A DNA stretch of 64,000 nucleotides. Origin: Alphaproteobacteria bacterium. GTDB taxonomy: Bacteria > Pseudomonadota > Alphaproteobacteria > Caulobacterales > Maricaulaceae. Shown piece by piece: positions 1 through 9,495 of the stretch. Location of the stretch: positions 353,747 to 417,746 of the forward strand of contig JAAEZM010000001.1 in assembly GCA_018222865.1 (NCBI GenBank), given 5' to 3'. How positions within the stretch are numbered: the first letter of the stretch is position 1; each line of letters begins with the position of its first letter. The position numbers and the translations under genes are program-made. The notes below the pieces were generated by a model that worked only from the letters and a program-made list of their open reading frames with translations, was not told the origin of the DNA and made no database searches.

Positions 1-435
1 CTCCTGGCGGAGGCAAGCGATATGGCAGATGCGCTCTGGGCCATGGAAGAGGCCTTGCGGACCGGTGCCTGGTTGATCGGGGAAATCGGTCAGGCATCGC
101 AATATGATCTGACACGATCAAAACGGCTCAACCTGGCAGCCCGCGATTGCGGGGGGCTGGCCTTGCTGTTGCGATCACATCTGACGGCCAGCCCCAGTGC
201 GGCGCTGAGCCGGTGGCGAATATCCGCCCGGCCCTCACAAGCTGAGGCCTGGCGGGGGGCGACGGGTTTGCCCGGGCTGGGACATCCCAGATACCGGGCG
301 CAATTGGAGCGGGTTAAGGGCGGCCCGCCAGCAGATTTCGACATTGAGTGGAGAAATGCGGCGTTTCATGTCCTTAAGCCTGCCCCGCTGGCCCAGCGAG
401 CGGCGCAGCCTGACCCCATCGCGCTCAGCGCCTGA
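1..435 (+). CDS. imuA: ImuA-like mutagenesis protein, C-terminal part
   Basis: The reading frame is open from the first base and ends at 435, so only the last 144 residues are visible and the true start lies upstream. The fragment has the C-terminal character of ImuA, a RecA/SulA-like accessory protein of the ImuA-ImuB-DnaE2 damage-induced mutasome: a stretch ending in LLLRSHL, then RWRISARPS and DIEWRNAAFHV. The protein is not an enzyme with a known reaction; in Caulobacter and relatives it is needed for translesion mutagenesis together with the next two genes. The 3' end overlaps imuB by 80 bases, which suggests translational coupling. Identification rests mainly on gene order plus these short motifs. 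Confidence 0.8.
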   Translation, partial: LLAEASDMADALWAMEEALRTGAWLIGEIGQASQYDLTRSKRLNLAARDCGGLALLLRSHLTASPSAALSRWRISARPSQAEAWRGATGLPGLGHPRYRAQLERVKGGPPADFDIEWRNAAFHVLKPAPLAQRAAQPDPIALSA

Positions 436-1909
436 TACAGCCTTCGCCCTGGTGCACACCACCACCGGCGGCGAACGTCTCTATGCGATCAATGCGGCAG
501 CAGAAGCCGCCGGTTTGCAGCGGGGCCAGGCCGTAGCCGATGCTAAATCCCTGGAGCCAGGTCTGCGCACAGCCCCTGCCGATCCGGAAACAGATCAGCG
601 CCTTTTGCGGGCCTTTGCCCGTGCCTGCGGGCGCTGGTCACCCTGGTGTGCGCCTGATCCGGGCCCGCCAGGCCAGGATGGCATCCTGCTGGATATTACG
701 GGCTGCGCACGGCTCTTTGGCGGTGAGGAACGATTGATAGGCGAAGCCCTGGGCGCTGCCCGGGAACAAGGCCTGACCGCTTATGCCGCAGCGGCACCGA
801 CGCTCGGCCTGGCCTGGGGTCTGGCCCGCTTTCACGCGCCGCAAGACCCATCCGGCTGGGTGCTCAGCGAAGACATACGCCCCTCTCTTCACAGCCTGCC
901 GGTCGAGGCGTTGCGGATTGGCGAAACCGCCACGCAGCTCCGCCGCTTTGGCCTCAAGACAATTGGCGATATCGCCGGCATGCCGCGGGCAAACCTGGTG
1001 CGCCGTTTCGGCCGCGATCTGCTGCGCCGGCTCGATCAGGCCCGCGGCGATGAAGAGGAAGTGCTTGATCCGCTCCTGCCCCGCACCCCCTATCGTGCCC
1101 GCATGCGTTTTCCCGAGGCCCTGCTTCTGCTCGACAGTCTGAAACAAGCCGTCCGGGAAACCACCCACAGCCTGTGTGCTCATCTGGAGGCGGACGGGCT
1201 GGGCCTGCGCCGGGCTGAACTCAATCTCTACCGGGTGGACGGGAAGGTGCATCTGATCGGTCTGGGCACCGCGGCACCGGCGCGCGATGGAGACCACATC
1301 ACTCGACTTTTAAACGAGAAACTCGACCGGGCCGAGATCGATATCGGGTTTGGCATTGATGTGGTGGAATTGCGTGCCAGCGCCACCTCCCCCCTGGGCA
1401 CGCAGCAAGACGGGCTTTACGACCATAAAGGGGTGAGCGAGGCCGGACTCGCCGCGCTCACTGACAGGCTGGTAATCCGGCTTGGCGCTGAGCGGGTCCA
1501 GCGTGCCACCCGACGCCCCAGCCATATCCCCGAACGTGCTGCGGGCTGGCGCGATGGCGGGCTCGCCAGCTTGCCCGCAAACACGGCTGAAACGCACCAC
1601 CCGCCAGATCGCCACCCAACAGACCGCCCCCTGCTGATCCTGACCCGTCCGGAACCCGCTGAAGCCGTCGCGGAAATCCCTGACGGCCCGCCGCGCAGCT
1701 TCACCTGGCGACGCATCCGGCACCTCGTCGACAAGGCTGAAGGACCGGAGCGCCTGGCGCCGGAATGGTGGCGCGACCGGCATAGCAGCCATACCCGGGA
1801 CTATTTTCGTGTCGAGACCCGCGAAGGCCGCCGGTTCTGGCTCTATCGGGAAGGGTTGTTCGGACTGGAAACCCGCACCCCTCAATGGTTTGTGCATGGA
1901 GCATCATGA
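356..1909 (+). CDS. imuB: ImuB, Y-family polymerase-like mutasome protein
   Basis: 517 residues from the ATG at 356; a TTG at 344 is in frame but the ATG gives the usual MRRFMSLSLPRWP-type start and has GTGGAG just upstream. The N-terminal half is a Y-family (DinB/UmuC-like) polymerase fold, with DITGCARLFGGE near residue 125 and a helix-hairpin-helix region around RFGLKTIGDIAGMPRANL. The acidic residues that bind metal in active Y-family polymerases are not evident at the N terminus, as expected for ImuB, which acts as a beta-clamp and partner-binding platform rather than a polymerase. The stop codon overlaps the dnaE2 start in an ATGA arrangement. In relatives the cassette is LexA-controlled; its promoter is outside this window. 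Confidence 0.92.
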   Translation: MRRFMSLSLPRWPSERRSLTPSRSAPDTAFALVHTTTGGERLYAINAAAEAAGLQRGQAVADAKSLEPGLRTAPADPETDQRLLRAFARACGRWSPWCAPDPGPPGQDGILLDITGCARLFGGEERLIGEALGAAREQGLTAYAAAAPTLGLAWGLARFHAPQDPSGWVLSEDIRPSLHSLPVEALRIGETATQLRRFGLKTIGDIAGMPRANLVRRFGRDLLRRLDQARGDEEEVLDPLLPRTPYRARMRFPEALLLLDSLKQAVRETTHSLCAHLEADGLGLRRAELNLYRVDGKVHLIGLGTAAPARDGDHITRLLNEKLDRAEIDIGFGIDVVELRASATSPLGTQQDGLYDHKGVSEAGLAALTDRLVIRLGAERVQRATRRPSHIPERAAGWRDGGLASLPANTAETHHPPDRHPTDRPLLILTRPEPAEAVAEIPDGPPRSFTWRRIRHLVDKAEGPERLAPEWWRDRHSSHTRDYFRVETREGRRFWLYREGLFGLETRTPQWFVHGAS

Positions 1910-4900
1910 TGCAGGCTGCCGAACTCATCGCTGCAACGAATTTTTCCTTCCTGACCGGTGCATCCCATCCTGATGAGATGATCGCCCAGTCCGCCGCGCT
2001 TGGCCTGAGCGCGATCGGGATTGCCGACAGGAATTCCTTCGCGGGCATGGTCCGGGCTCACCTGGCCGCCAAGGAGGCCGGGATCAAGCTTCTGGTCGGC
2101 GTCCGCCTGGTGACGGTTTGCGGGTTCGAAATCGCCGCCTATCCCCGCGATCGACAGGCCTATGGGCGACTGACGCGCATGTTGAGCGATGCCAATTTCC
2201 GCTCTGTCAAAGGTCAGTGCGATCTTTGGCTGGAAGACATATTGCGCCATGAAGAAGGTCAGGCCTTCATTCTTCTGCCCCCCCAAAGCCCTGATGATAA
2301 CTGGCGTGAAAAGGCCTACCGCTTTTTATGCGCAAGCCGTGCGCCCACAGCCCTGGCGCTGACGCGCTGGTTTGATGGCCATGACGGTCGCCGCCTGTTC
2401 GAGCTGGATGCCCTGGCGCAGGAGTGGGAGATCGACACTATCGCTACCAGTGATGCGCGCTTCCATGCGCCGGGCCGCAAGGCCCTGGCTGATGTGATGA
2501 CCTGTATTCGCGAGCATGTACGCATCAAGCAAGCCGGATTTCACATCACCCCCAATGCTGAACGACACCTCAAACCGCCGGTTGAACTCTATCGTCTTTT
2601 CACCGGATATGAGGCTGCTGTCGCACGCACACTGGCCTTTGCCGAGCAGATCCGTTTCAGCCTGGATGAACTGGTCTACCAATATCCTGATGAGGTGATT
2701 GGCGCGGGGGAGACCGCCATGGAAACCCTGCGCCGGCTCACACGGGAGGGCCTTGCAAGGCGCTACCCCTCCGGCCCACCGCACACAATCAGCACAGCCG
2801 TTTCACATGAGCTCGACCTCATTGAGAGCCTTGATTACGCGCCTTATTTTCTCACTGTCTATGATATTGTCCGCTTCGCTCGCAGTCAGAACATTTTATG
2901 CCAGGGACGCGGCTCAGCGGCGAATTCAGCGGTCTGCTATGTGATCGGAATCACTGAGGTCGACCCCGCGCGCATTGACCTTCTCTTCGAACGCTTCGTC
3001 TCCGCTGAACGCGGTGAGCCCCCCGATATCGATGTCGATTTCGAGCATGAGCGACGCGAAGAGGTGATCCAATATGTCTACGAAAAATACGGACGCCGCC
3101 GCGCCGCCATGACCGCCACGGTCAATTGCTATCGACCGCGCGGTGCCATTCGCGAAGTTGGAAAGGTTTTCGGCCTGTCCGGTGATGTCATTTCCGCTCT
3201 GTCCAAAACCCTATGGGGATGGCGTAGCGATGATCTCGACAACGACCGTATCCGTGACGAGCTTGGCCTCGACCCTGATGCACCGGAATTGCGTATGACA
3301 CTGCGCTATGCACGTGAGCTTATGGGGTTTCCACGGCACTTGTCCCAGCACCCCGGCGGCTTCGTCATGACACAGGACCGTCTCGATGAAATCGTCCCCC
3401 TGCACAATGCCGCCATGCCGGACCGCACGGTCCTTGAGTGGGATAAGGAGGATATCGACGCTCTCGGTCTGATGAAGGTCGATGTTTTAGGGCTGGGCAT
3501 GCTGAGCTGTGTCGCCCGCTCCATGGCGATGATCGGCCAGTATTATCGCCGTCCCTTGCGGGTTCAGGACATCCCCCCGGAAGACCCAGCGGTCTACGAC
3601 ATGATTTGCATGGCGGACACGGTCGGCGTCTTCCAGATCGAGAGCCGCGCCCAGATGACAATGCTGCCGCGCCTTAAACCGCGCACCTTCTATGATCTTG
3701 TTATTGAAGTCGCAATTGTTCGGCCAGGGCCGATCCAGGGCGATATGGTCCACCCCTATTTGCGTCGACGGGATGGGAAGGAGGCCGTCGAATTTCCCTC
3801 CCGCGAACTGGAGGATGTGCTCGGCAAGACGCTGGGCGTTCCCCTCTTCCAGGAACAGGCCATGCGCATCGCCATTGTCGCCGCGGGTTTCACCCCGTCA
3901 GAATCCGACCAACTCCGCCGCTCCATGGCGGCGTTTCGCCGCTCGGGGACGATCCATGAAATGGGCCGCAAACTGGTCAGCGGAATGATCGCCAACGGCT
4001 ATGAGACCGATTTCGCGGAGCGTTGCTTCAAACAGCTTGAAGGCTTTGGTGAATATGGCTTTCCCGAAAGTCATGCCGCCAGTTTCGCACTCATCGTCTA
4101 TGTCTCATGCTGGCTGAAACGCTACTTCCCGGACGTCTTCCTCGCCGCCCTTCTCAATTCTCAACCCATGGGGTTTTACGCGCCGGCGCAATTGGTCCGG
4201 GATGCGCGCGACCATGGTGTTGAGGTCCGCCCTCCTGATATCAATCATTCCGACTGGGATTGCACACTGGAAGCGCTCACCGAGCCCCCGTGCACGAGGG
4301 AACTGCCCTTTGAACTGCCCACTGGCGAAGGGGGTGGCCGCTATGCCGTTCGGCTCGGTCTGAGACAAATCAAAGGCATGAAGGAATCAATGGCGGCCCG
4401 CCTGGTCGCAGCTCGCCAGGCCGACGGCGCTTTTGACAGCCTCTCTGATCTGGCGCGCCGCGCCAAGCTGGATCGCGGCACGCTGGACCGGTTGGCCCAG
4501 GCCGATGCTTGCGGTTCGCTGGCGCTGGACCGGCGGACAGCGAGCTGGTCCGCCTTGGCGGAAACCCCGGCCCCCTTACCCCTGTTTGAACAAACCAGTG
4601 CCTATGGACAGGAAACCAGGGTCACGCTTCCCAGTCTGAGCGCCGGCGAAGACGTGGCTCAAGACTATGCCGCGCTGCGTTTATCACTCAAAGCGCACCC
4701 GCTCAGCTTCTTCCGGCCCGAGCTGAACGAGCAAGGCGCGGTCCAGGCCAGTCAGCTTGTCGATTTCAAGGATGGACGCTGGATCACCCTGGCCGGCCTG
4801 GTTCTGGTCCGTCAGCGCCCCGGCTCAGCCAGTGGCGTTATTTTTGCCACTCTGGAGGATGAAAGCGGCGTCGCCAATGTGATCATCTGGCCGAAAGTCT

Positions 4901-5181
4901 TTGAACGCCATCGTAAAACCGTCATGGCTGCAAAGCTGATGCGGGTGACCGGACGGCTTCAGAAGGAAGGTCAGGTGATCCATATCGTCGCTCAGCGTCT
5001 CGTGGATGAAAGCTGGCGACTGACCGATCTTGCCGATGCGCCCGATTTCACGGACAGCACGGCCCATGCCGATGAAGTCAATCGCCCCCAGGCTGATCCG
5101 AGAACTGTGGCGCTTTACCGCCGCGCCATGCGCGGCGAACGCCTGGCCGACATAGTACCGAAAAGCCGGGACTTTCACTAA
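1906..5181 (+). CDS. dnaE2: Error-prone DNA polymerase III alpha subunit DnaE2 (ImuC)
   Basis: 1091 residues, the usual length for DnaE2. Start chosen at the ATG at 1906, which overlaps the imuB stop and follows GGAG; an ATG at 1885 would add seven residues unlike the family, and the adjacent ATG at 1909 is equally possible. The N terminus is a PHP domain (ATNFSFLTGASHPDEM). The C-family polymerase core follows, with the catalytic acidic motif PDIDVDFEHERREEV near residue 375 and QGRGSAANSAVCY before it. Finger and helix-hairpin-helix parts come next, then a C-terminal OB-fold (GRWITLAGLVLVRQRPGSA). It performs mutagenic translesion synthesis with ImuA and ImuB. Short GC-rich inverted repeats at 5165-5199 may end the transcript. 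Confidence 0.96.
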   Translation: MMQAAELIAATNFSFLTGASHPDEMIAQSAALGLSAIGIADRNSFAGMVRAHLAAKEAGIKLLVGVRLVTVCGFEIAAYPRDRQAYGRLTRMLSDANFRSVKGQCDLWLEDILRHEEGQAFILLPPQSPDDNWREKAYRFLCASRAPTALALTRWFDGHDGRRLFELDALAQEWEIDTIATSDARFHAPGRKALADVMTCIREHVRIKQAGFHITPNAERHLKPPVELYRLFTGYEAAVARTLAFAEQIRFSLDELVYQYPDEVIGAGETAMETLRRLTREGLARRYPSGPPHTISTAVSHELDLIESLDYAPYFLTVYDIVRFARSQNILCQGRGSAANSAVCYVIGITEVDPARIDLLFERFVSAERGEPPDIDVDFEHERREEVIQYVYEKYGRRRAAMTATVNCYRPRGAIREVGKVFGLSGDVISALSKTLWGWRSDDLDNDRIRDELGLDPDAPELRMTLRYARELMGFPRHLSQHPGGFVMTQDRLDEIVPLHNAAMPDRTVLEWDKEDIDALGLMKVDVLGLGMLSCVARSMAMIGQYYRRPLRVQDIPPEDPAVYDMICMADTVGVFQIESRAQMTMLPRLKPRTFYDLVIEVAIVRPGPIQGDMVHPYLRRRDGKEAVEFPSRELEDVLGKTLGVPLFQEQAMRIAIVAAGFTPSESDQLRRSMAAFRRSGTIHEMGRKLVSGMIANGYETDFAERCFKQLEGFGEYGFPESHAASFALIVYVSCWLKRYFPDVFLAALLNSQPMGFYAPAQLVRDARDHGVEVRPPDINHSDWDCTLEALTEPPCTRELPFELPTGEGGGRYAVRLGLRQIKGMKESMAARLVAARQADGAFDSLSDLARRAKLDRGTLDRLAQADACGSLALDRRTASWSALAETPAPLPLFEQTSAYGQETRVTLPSLSAGEDVAQDYAALRLSLKAHPLSFFRPELNEQGAVQASQLVDFKDGRWITLAGLVLVRQRPGSASGVIFATLEDESGVANVIIWPKVFERHRKTVMAAKLMRVTGRLQKEGQVIHIVAQRLVDESWRLTDLADAPDFTDSTAHADEVNRPQADPRTVALYRRAMRGERLADIVPKSRDFH

Positions 5182-5228
5182 AGCCCCGGCCTTCTGGCCT
5201 GTCAGCCATCATAAGCGGTGTGTGAAAA

Positions 5229-5495
5229 CTAAAGCGGATAATCACGCTGCGGGTCAATACCGGCATCTTCCAGATATTTGCGCAACTGGCGAACTTCATC
5301 CTTGGGCAGGCTGTGCTTGGCATGATGGAAATTCGCTGTATGCCCGTTGAGCGTCACGGAGAATTTCGCGCCATTGCGCTCATGCAGCTCCGCGCCGAGA
5401 TCCGTCAGAACATGCTCGACATCTGCCGGTGCCAGATTGGCCGGTTCAGGATGAGCAAAAAGGGCGTGCAGGGTTTTGCGGTGCTTGTGATTCAT
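5229..5495 (-). CDS. Small HicA-family-like protein without a HicB partner
   Basis: 88 residues, basic and His-rich (MNHKHRKTLHALFAHPEP; FSVTLNGHTANFHHAKHS; LRKYLEDAGIDP). The layout, a helix, two or three strands with a central GAELHERNGAKFSV, then a positively charged turn and a final helix ending in AGI, matches the short HicA/YcfA-like double-stranded RNA-binding fold often annotated as HicA-type toxin. No HicB-type antitoxin gene lies on either side: upstream is the spacer before the chemoreceptor gene and downstream is the convergent dnaE2. It may therefore be a solitary RNA-binding protein rather than half of a toxin-antitoxin pair. Family assignment is by pattern only. Confidence 0.65.
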   Translation of the reverse strand: MNHKHRKTLHALFAHPEPANLAPADVEHVLTDLGAELHERNGAKFSVTLNGHTANFHHAKHSLPKDEVRQLRKYLEDAGIDPQRDYPL

Positions 5496-5753
5496 GTCGG
5501 GCCTCTACTGATTAAACTCATGTAACGCTAACCAGTAGAACGCGCTCACCCTATGCGACGAAATCGCCTGCGACTATGCGCCTCATGAGCTTAGAACTTC
5601 CCGCGCTTGGCGCGGCGATATCCATGACAATTTCGAGAAGTTTTAGTGAAAAAGTATCTGTTAACCCAGTCCTTTAAGGCCCGTTAAACGGGTTGCGCGC
5701 CAATCACCGCGCCTGATTGGGATCCGCTTTCAAGCCTTGTAGAAGTTCATCCG
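5496..5753. other. Intergenic region between hicA-like gene and chemoreceptor
   Basis: 258 bases between two divergent genes, less G+C-rich than the surroundings. It holds three TTAA tetramers (5661-5664, 5674-5677, 5684-5687), a 13-base hairpin-like CCCGTT-A-AACGGG at 5680-5692, and an inverted repeat CCAATCA-N7-TGATTGG at 5700-5720. TTAA pairs spaced by seven bases are the CtrA signature in Caulobacter-type bacteria, but the spacings here are nine and six, so I do not call a CtrA site. The inverted repeat 33 bases before the chemoreceptor start could be an operator. Confidence 0.35.
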
Positions 5754-7763
5754 ATGTTCGCTTTTTTGAAAAACTTCAAAATCTCTACCCGAATTCACGC
5801 GCTCGCTGCCATAGCACTCCTCGCCGTCACGGCACTCGGCGCCCTCTTCTTCTGGAATGCGGGAACAACGCGCTCCGCCTCAGACGAGCAGCAGAGCTAC
5901 GCCCAGCTTGCCGGCTATGCGCAAGATCTTGAAACCCACGCGCTGACTTTACGCCGGATCCAGACCGATTTCCTGCTGGACCGAGACACTGCCCAGATTG
6001 AGCGTTTCAACGCTGAACTCCTCCGCTTGCAGCAACTCATCAATGATATGTCCGCGATCGAGCAATCCGCGGTAAGCGCGACCGAACTCGATACAGCGCG
6101 GCGCCTGGCGACGGCCTATGGCGAGGCATTCACAGCGCTGACCGAGATCCGCATTGGCATGGGCCTGACCGCCGATGAAGGTCTGGAGGGTGCGTTGCGT
6201 AGCGCCGTACACGCGGTCGAGACCCGCCTGTCCGAATATGGTGATCACGAGCTGACCGTGAAAATGTTGATGATGCGACGTCATGAGAAAGACTTCATGA
6301 TGCGCGTTCAGGAACGCTATATCACGCGCCTCGACACTCGGATCGAGGAATTCTACGAGATCTGGAACACACGCGATTACGGCGCAGAGGCAACAGCGGA
6401 AGTCTTCTCACTCATGCAGGCCTATCAGCGTGACTTCCACAACTGGACCGCCGCGCGCCTGGAGCTTGAGCAAGCACAGACCCGCGTGCGCGAGCAGTTT
6501 GCAGAACTCGAACCCCAAATCGAAGCTCTGACACGTTCCGCCCGCGAAGGCAGGACCAGTGCGTTGGAGCATATGCACCAGTCGCTTCAAGGCGCCGAGC
6601 GCATTGCAATCATATTGATCGCGCTCCTGGGCGGGATTGTTGCGGCATTAAGCTGGATGATCGGCACATCCATCGCCGCACCGATCAAAGAGATTACGCA
6701 GCTGATGTCTGACCTGGCGAATGGCCGTACGGTCACTGTGACAGGCCAGAAACGCCGCGATGAGATCGGCGCCATGGCCCGCACGCTGGACGTCTTCCAA
6801 CGCGCTCTCAGCGAGGCAGAAGCACTGCGCAATGAACAATTGGCGAATGAGGAACGCGGACGCGCCGAGCGACGTGAGCAACGCCTTGCACTCGCCGAGC
6901 AATTCGATGAGGCGGTGGGTGAGATCGTTCGCCGACAGTCCAGTGCGGCTGAAGCCCTGGCAGCAACTGCCCACACACTTCGCAATTCTGCGCATGAGGC
7001 CAATGAGCACACAAACACGGTAACCCGGTCGGCCCAGCAGACCTCAACCAATGCGCAGGCTGTTTCCGCTGCCACAGAAGAACTGGCCAGCAGTGCCGCA
7101 GAAATCCGCCGCCAGGTCGATGGGTCTGCACAATCCGCCGACGCAGCGGGGCGCGACACTGCAGCCGCTCGAGAGCGTATTCGCGAACTTGATGAGGCCG
7201 TCGCCCAAATCGGTGAAGTCGTCGCCATGATCCAGGAAGTGGCCGCGCAGACCAATCTTCTGGCGCTCAATGCGACGATCGAAGCCGCCCGCGCCGGAGA
7301 AGCCGGCAAAGGCTTTGCAGTCGTGGCCAGTGAAGTGAAAACGCTTGCGTCTCAGACCGATCAGGCAACCGAGACGATCCGTGGTCATATCGACACTATT
7401 CGCGAACGCACGGATGCAACCTCGAATGCGATTTCGCGCATGGGGGATGCTCTGGACAACCTGTCCGGAACGGCAAGCGAGGTGGGCCGGGCGGTCACAG
7501 AACAAGGCGCGGCAACCGGCGAGATTTCGTCTCACATCAGCGAGGCAGCAGCCAGTGCCAGTGATGTGTCGGAATCCATGGAAGTCCTGAGCATGACGAT
7601 CGGACAAACAACCGGCGCAGCCTCCCAGGTCTTCGACAGCGCCCAATTGCTCAACTCCCAAGCCACTGAATTGCGCGATGAGGTGGGTCGCTTCATCCGT
7701 TCAGTGAAAGAACGCGATGACGCTGATGCTCATGCCGCAGAGGCGCATAATTCTGCTGCGTAA
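5754..7763 (+). CDS. Methyl-accepting chemotaxis protein with large helical sensor domain
   Basis: 669 residues. A basic N-terminal anchor ([18 protein letters not shown]) and transmembrane helix at about 15-37 are followed by about 245 residues of predicted all-helical periplasmic sensor, which resembles the helical bimodular type. A second membrane helix lies at about 283-305, then HAMP ([19 protein letters not shown]) and a long cytoplasmic coiled coil with the receptor hairpin tip at about 495-540 ([20 protein letters not shown]). It should sense a small molecule in the periplasm and control a CheA kinase. No che genes adjoin it, so it presumably works with the cluster at 30-43 kb or another array. 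It lacks a C-terminal WxxF tether for CheR, ending instead in a His/Ala/Glu-rich tail. Confidence 0.93.
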   Translation: MFAFLKNFKISTRIHALAAIALLAVTALGALFFWNAGTTRSASDEQQSYAQLAGYAQDLETHALTLRRIQTDFLLDRDTAQIERFNAELLRLQQLINDMSAIEQSAVSATELDTARRLATAYGEAFTALTEIRIGMGLTADEGLEGALRSAVHAVETRLSEYGDHELTVKMLMMRRHEKDFMMRVQERYITRLDTRIEEFYEIWNTRDYGAEATAEVFSLMQAYQRDFHNWTAARLELEQAQTRVREQFAELEPQIEALTRSAREGRTSALEHMHQSLQGAERIAIILIALLGGIVAALSWMIGTSIAAPIKEITQLMSDLANGRTVTVTGQKRRDEIGAMARTLDVFQRALSEAEALRNEQLANEERGRAERREQRLALAEQFDEAVGEIVRRQSSAAEALAATAHTLRNSAHEANEHTNTVTRSAQQTSTNAQAVSAATEELASSAAEIRRQVDGSAQSADAAGRDTAAARERIRELDEAVAQIGEVVAMIQEVAAQTNLLALNATIEAARAGEAGKGFAVVASEVKTLASQTDQATETIRGHIDTIRERTDATSNAISRMGDALDNLSGTASEVGRAVTEQGAATGEISSHISEAAASASDVSESMEVLSMTIGQTTGAASQVFDSAQLLNSQATELRDEVGRFIRSVKERDDADAHAAEAHNSAA

Positions 7764-8124
7764 TCCCTGGATTTTCCGGGAGATTCTGGATTGATGGCGC
7801 TGCGCCCGCCCCGGCGCAGTCATCACAACACGCCAGAGCTCTCCACGCTCACCGTTCAGGCAGCATACATTGCGGTCGCATGTTGGACACATGGCGATCA
7901 TCAGCGCCCAATGCCCGCCCGAGTGATTTCACAATAAAACCAATCGCTTCAGGCTTTATGTCCGTTTCCCGGCCATAGTCGGTGCTGCATCAAATCCAGC
8001 CCATCTTGTTCAGCACTCTTACCGCACACCCTGCCGCGCGCTGCGGTCCGGCTATTGCAAACAAACTCTTAATGACGCCCAATTGTCCCGGAGTGGTGCG
8101 TTAGGTGGGAAGCGGAGTGTGCAG
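7764..8124. other. Gene-free stretch upstream of blaI-like gene
   Basis: 361 bases with no convincing gene on either strand; the few short open frames have no family resemblance or ribosome binding site. A 7-bp stem (CTGCGCC at 7800-7806 with GGCGCAG at 7813-7819) could be a weak transcription end for the chemoreceptor but has no T run. The promoter of the BlaI-like repressor should lie in the last 150 bases; I cannot identify it with confidence. Confidence 0.4.
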
Positions 8125-8487
8125 ATGAGCCAACCGGCATTGAACGCAACGGAAGACAAAACCATGCGGATCCTCTGGGATCGCGGCAGCGCTTCGGTCG
8201 GCGAACTGGCTGTGGCGACGCGCATGGGCGCGTCCCAGACTCTCAACACGCTGCGCGGACTGGTGCGAAAAGGCGCGGTTGACCGCCGCCAGGATGGTCG
8301 CGCTATCGTCTATCGGCCTGTGCTCAATCGTGACACGGCTCGCACCCATACGCTGGGTCGCTTGTTGAGCGGCGATAATGATCCGAGCGGGCTGGGTATC
8401 GTGGTGCTGCGCGAAAGCGATGTCGATCCACAAGACTGGGCGGATCTGCAAGCGGAAATCGCCGAGAAACGCGCGCGTAAAGGCTAG
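8125..8487 (+). CDS. BlaI/MecI/CopY-family transcriptional repressor
   Basis: 120 residues from the ATG at 8125, which has purine-rich GGGAAGCGGAG upstream; an in-frame TTG at 8083 is less likely. The winged helix typical of the BlaI family is clear: LNATEDKTMRILWDRGSASVGELA, then the recognition region around SQTLNTLRGLVRKGAVDRRQDGRAIVYRPV. Such proteins bind as dimers to promoters of beta-lactamase, copper-export or other stress genes and are released by proteolysis or metal. No BlaR1-type membrane protease or beta-lactamase gene is adjacent, so its target is unknown. Its end overlaps the convergent hydrolase gene by four bases. Confidence 0.85.
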   Translation: MSQPALNATEDKTMRILWDRGSASVGELAVATRMGASQTLNTLRGLVRKGAVDRRQDGRAIVYRPVLNRDTARTHTLGRLLSGDNDPSGLGIVVLRESDVDPQDWADLQAEIAEKRARKG

Positions 8488-9434
8488 TTGTCTGCCAGAA
8501 AGGCACGAAGGTCTTGGAGCGTTTGATCCGGCGCTTCTTCATGCACGACATGCCCAAGGCCAGGATAGGTAATCAGCGTCGCATCGGTCAGATCTGCCTC
8601 GAAACGGGCCGCATGATCAAATGGTACAACGCCGTCACGCTCACCCCACATCAGCAAGACAGGCGCCTGCACGCGCGCCAACTCTGCTGTTGGATCGGGA
8701 AGGGTAAAGACTTCCAAGCGTTCAACCAATGCTGCTCCGATTCCAGGTTCACGCATCAGGTTAAAGACCCGCTCCGGCATGGCTGGATCCATGCGGGCCG
8801 GATCTCCGAAGAGTGCGCCCGTCGCAGCAGTGATCATCGCCTCTGGCGCCTGCGTCATGAAAAAGCGAACCGGCATCGGTACAGCGACAGGATCTTCCGT
8901 GACACCATTGATGGAATACCCACCCGGCGCGAGCAGGGCGAGGCGTGAGACACGATCGGGGTGCTCGGCGGCGTAACGCCAGGCGACCAGCCCGCCCAGG
9001 GAATTTCCGGCCAGAATAGCCGTCTCAATCTGCATGGCGTCGAGCAAGGCCGCCAGGTGATCAACGGTCTGCGGCACTGAATAGCGCTGTTCCGGGTCGG
9101 GGCCAGTCAGCGCATGCCCGGGCAAATCGTAGCGAATAACGAGATAATCACTGGCGAGCTCCTCGGCCCAGGCATCCCAGCTCTCCAAGGAGTGCGAGAA
9201 ACCATGGATGAGGATGATCGGTTGGGCATCAAGAGCGCCTTCGACGCGCACGCGCGTCCCCAGCCCGTCAACATCCACCCAGCGATCCGCATCAGACCAG
9301 TATTGGCTGTCCGGGATGCCCCGCTCCGAAGCCGGCAGGACAATAATCGGACTTGAAGGTCGAAAAATCAGCCACGCCGCGCCTGCAGCAATCAACAAGA
9401 CTACGATGAGTAGCAATAGCATCAGACGTGACAT
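8484..9434 (-). CDS. Membrane-anchored alpha/beta-hydrolase
   Basis: 316 residues. An N-terminal hydrophobic helix (MSRLMLLLLIVVLLIAAGAAWLIF) would anchor it in the inner membrane or act as signal peptide. The alpha/beta-hydrolase core shows the oxyanion HGFSHS, nucleophile S145 in GNSLGG, the acid near LLMWGERDGVVPF and the catalytic His in GLGHVVHEE. It is the third gene of the minus-strand set that includes a TonB-dependent receptor, so a role in cleaving an imported ester or lactone in the periplasm is plausible. GAGG precedes the start by eight bases. A hairpin between it and the receptor gene could lower its expression relative to the first two genes. Substrate cannot be read from the sequence. 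Confidence 0.9.
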   Translation of the reverse strand: MSRLMLLLLIVVLLIAAGAAWLIFRPSSPIIVLPASERGIPDSQYWSDADRWVDVDGLGTRVRVEGALDAQPIILIHGFSHSLESWDAWAEELASDYLVIRYDLPGHALTGPDPEQRYSVPQTVDHLAALLDAMQIETAILAGNSLGGLVAWRYAAEHPDRVSRLALLAPGGYSINGVTEDPVAVPMPVRFFMTQAPEAMITAATGALFGDPARMDPAMPERVFNLMREPGIGAALVERLEVFTLPDPTAELARVQAPVLLMWGERDGVVPFDHAARFEADLTDATLITYPGLGHVVHEEAPDQTLQDLRAFLADN

Positions 9435-9462
9435 GGCTGAGTCCTCGAAGGGGAAATCAAGA

Positions 9463-9484
9463 CGGCGGGCTTAAAAGCCCGCCG
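9463..9484 (-). terminator. Hairpin downstream of the TonB-dependent receptor gene
   Basis: Perfect 10-bp arms (CGGCGGGCTT and AAGCCCGCCG) separated by two bases lie 12 bases beyond the receptor stop on the minus strand. Only an interrupted T-rich stretch follows (GTCTTGATTTC), so it is probably an attenuating or mRNA-stabilising structure between the receptor and the downstream hydrolase rather than a full stop. Confidence 0.6.
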
Positions 9485-9495
9485 CCGCAGTCGAC

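Noticed and set aside
638-1297. 219-codon minus-strand frame inside imuB
   Set aside because: Overlaps a well-supported gene throughout, has no ribosome binding site and no recognisable domain.
5661-5687. Three TTAA tetramers upstream of the chemoreceptor, possible CtrA site
   Set aside because: Spacings of nine and six bases do not match the seven-base requirement.
6587-7309. 240-codon minus-strand frame inside the first chemoreceptor gene
   Set aside because: A shadow of the Ala/Arg-rich coiled-coil coding sequence, rich in Ser/Arg with no motif.
7800-7819. 7-bp stem after the first chemoreceptor gene as terminator
   Set aside because: Short stem with no following T run; too weak to report as a terminator.
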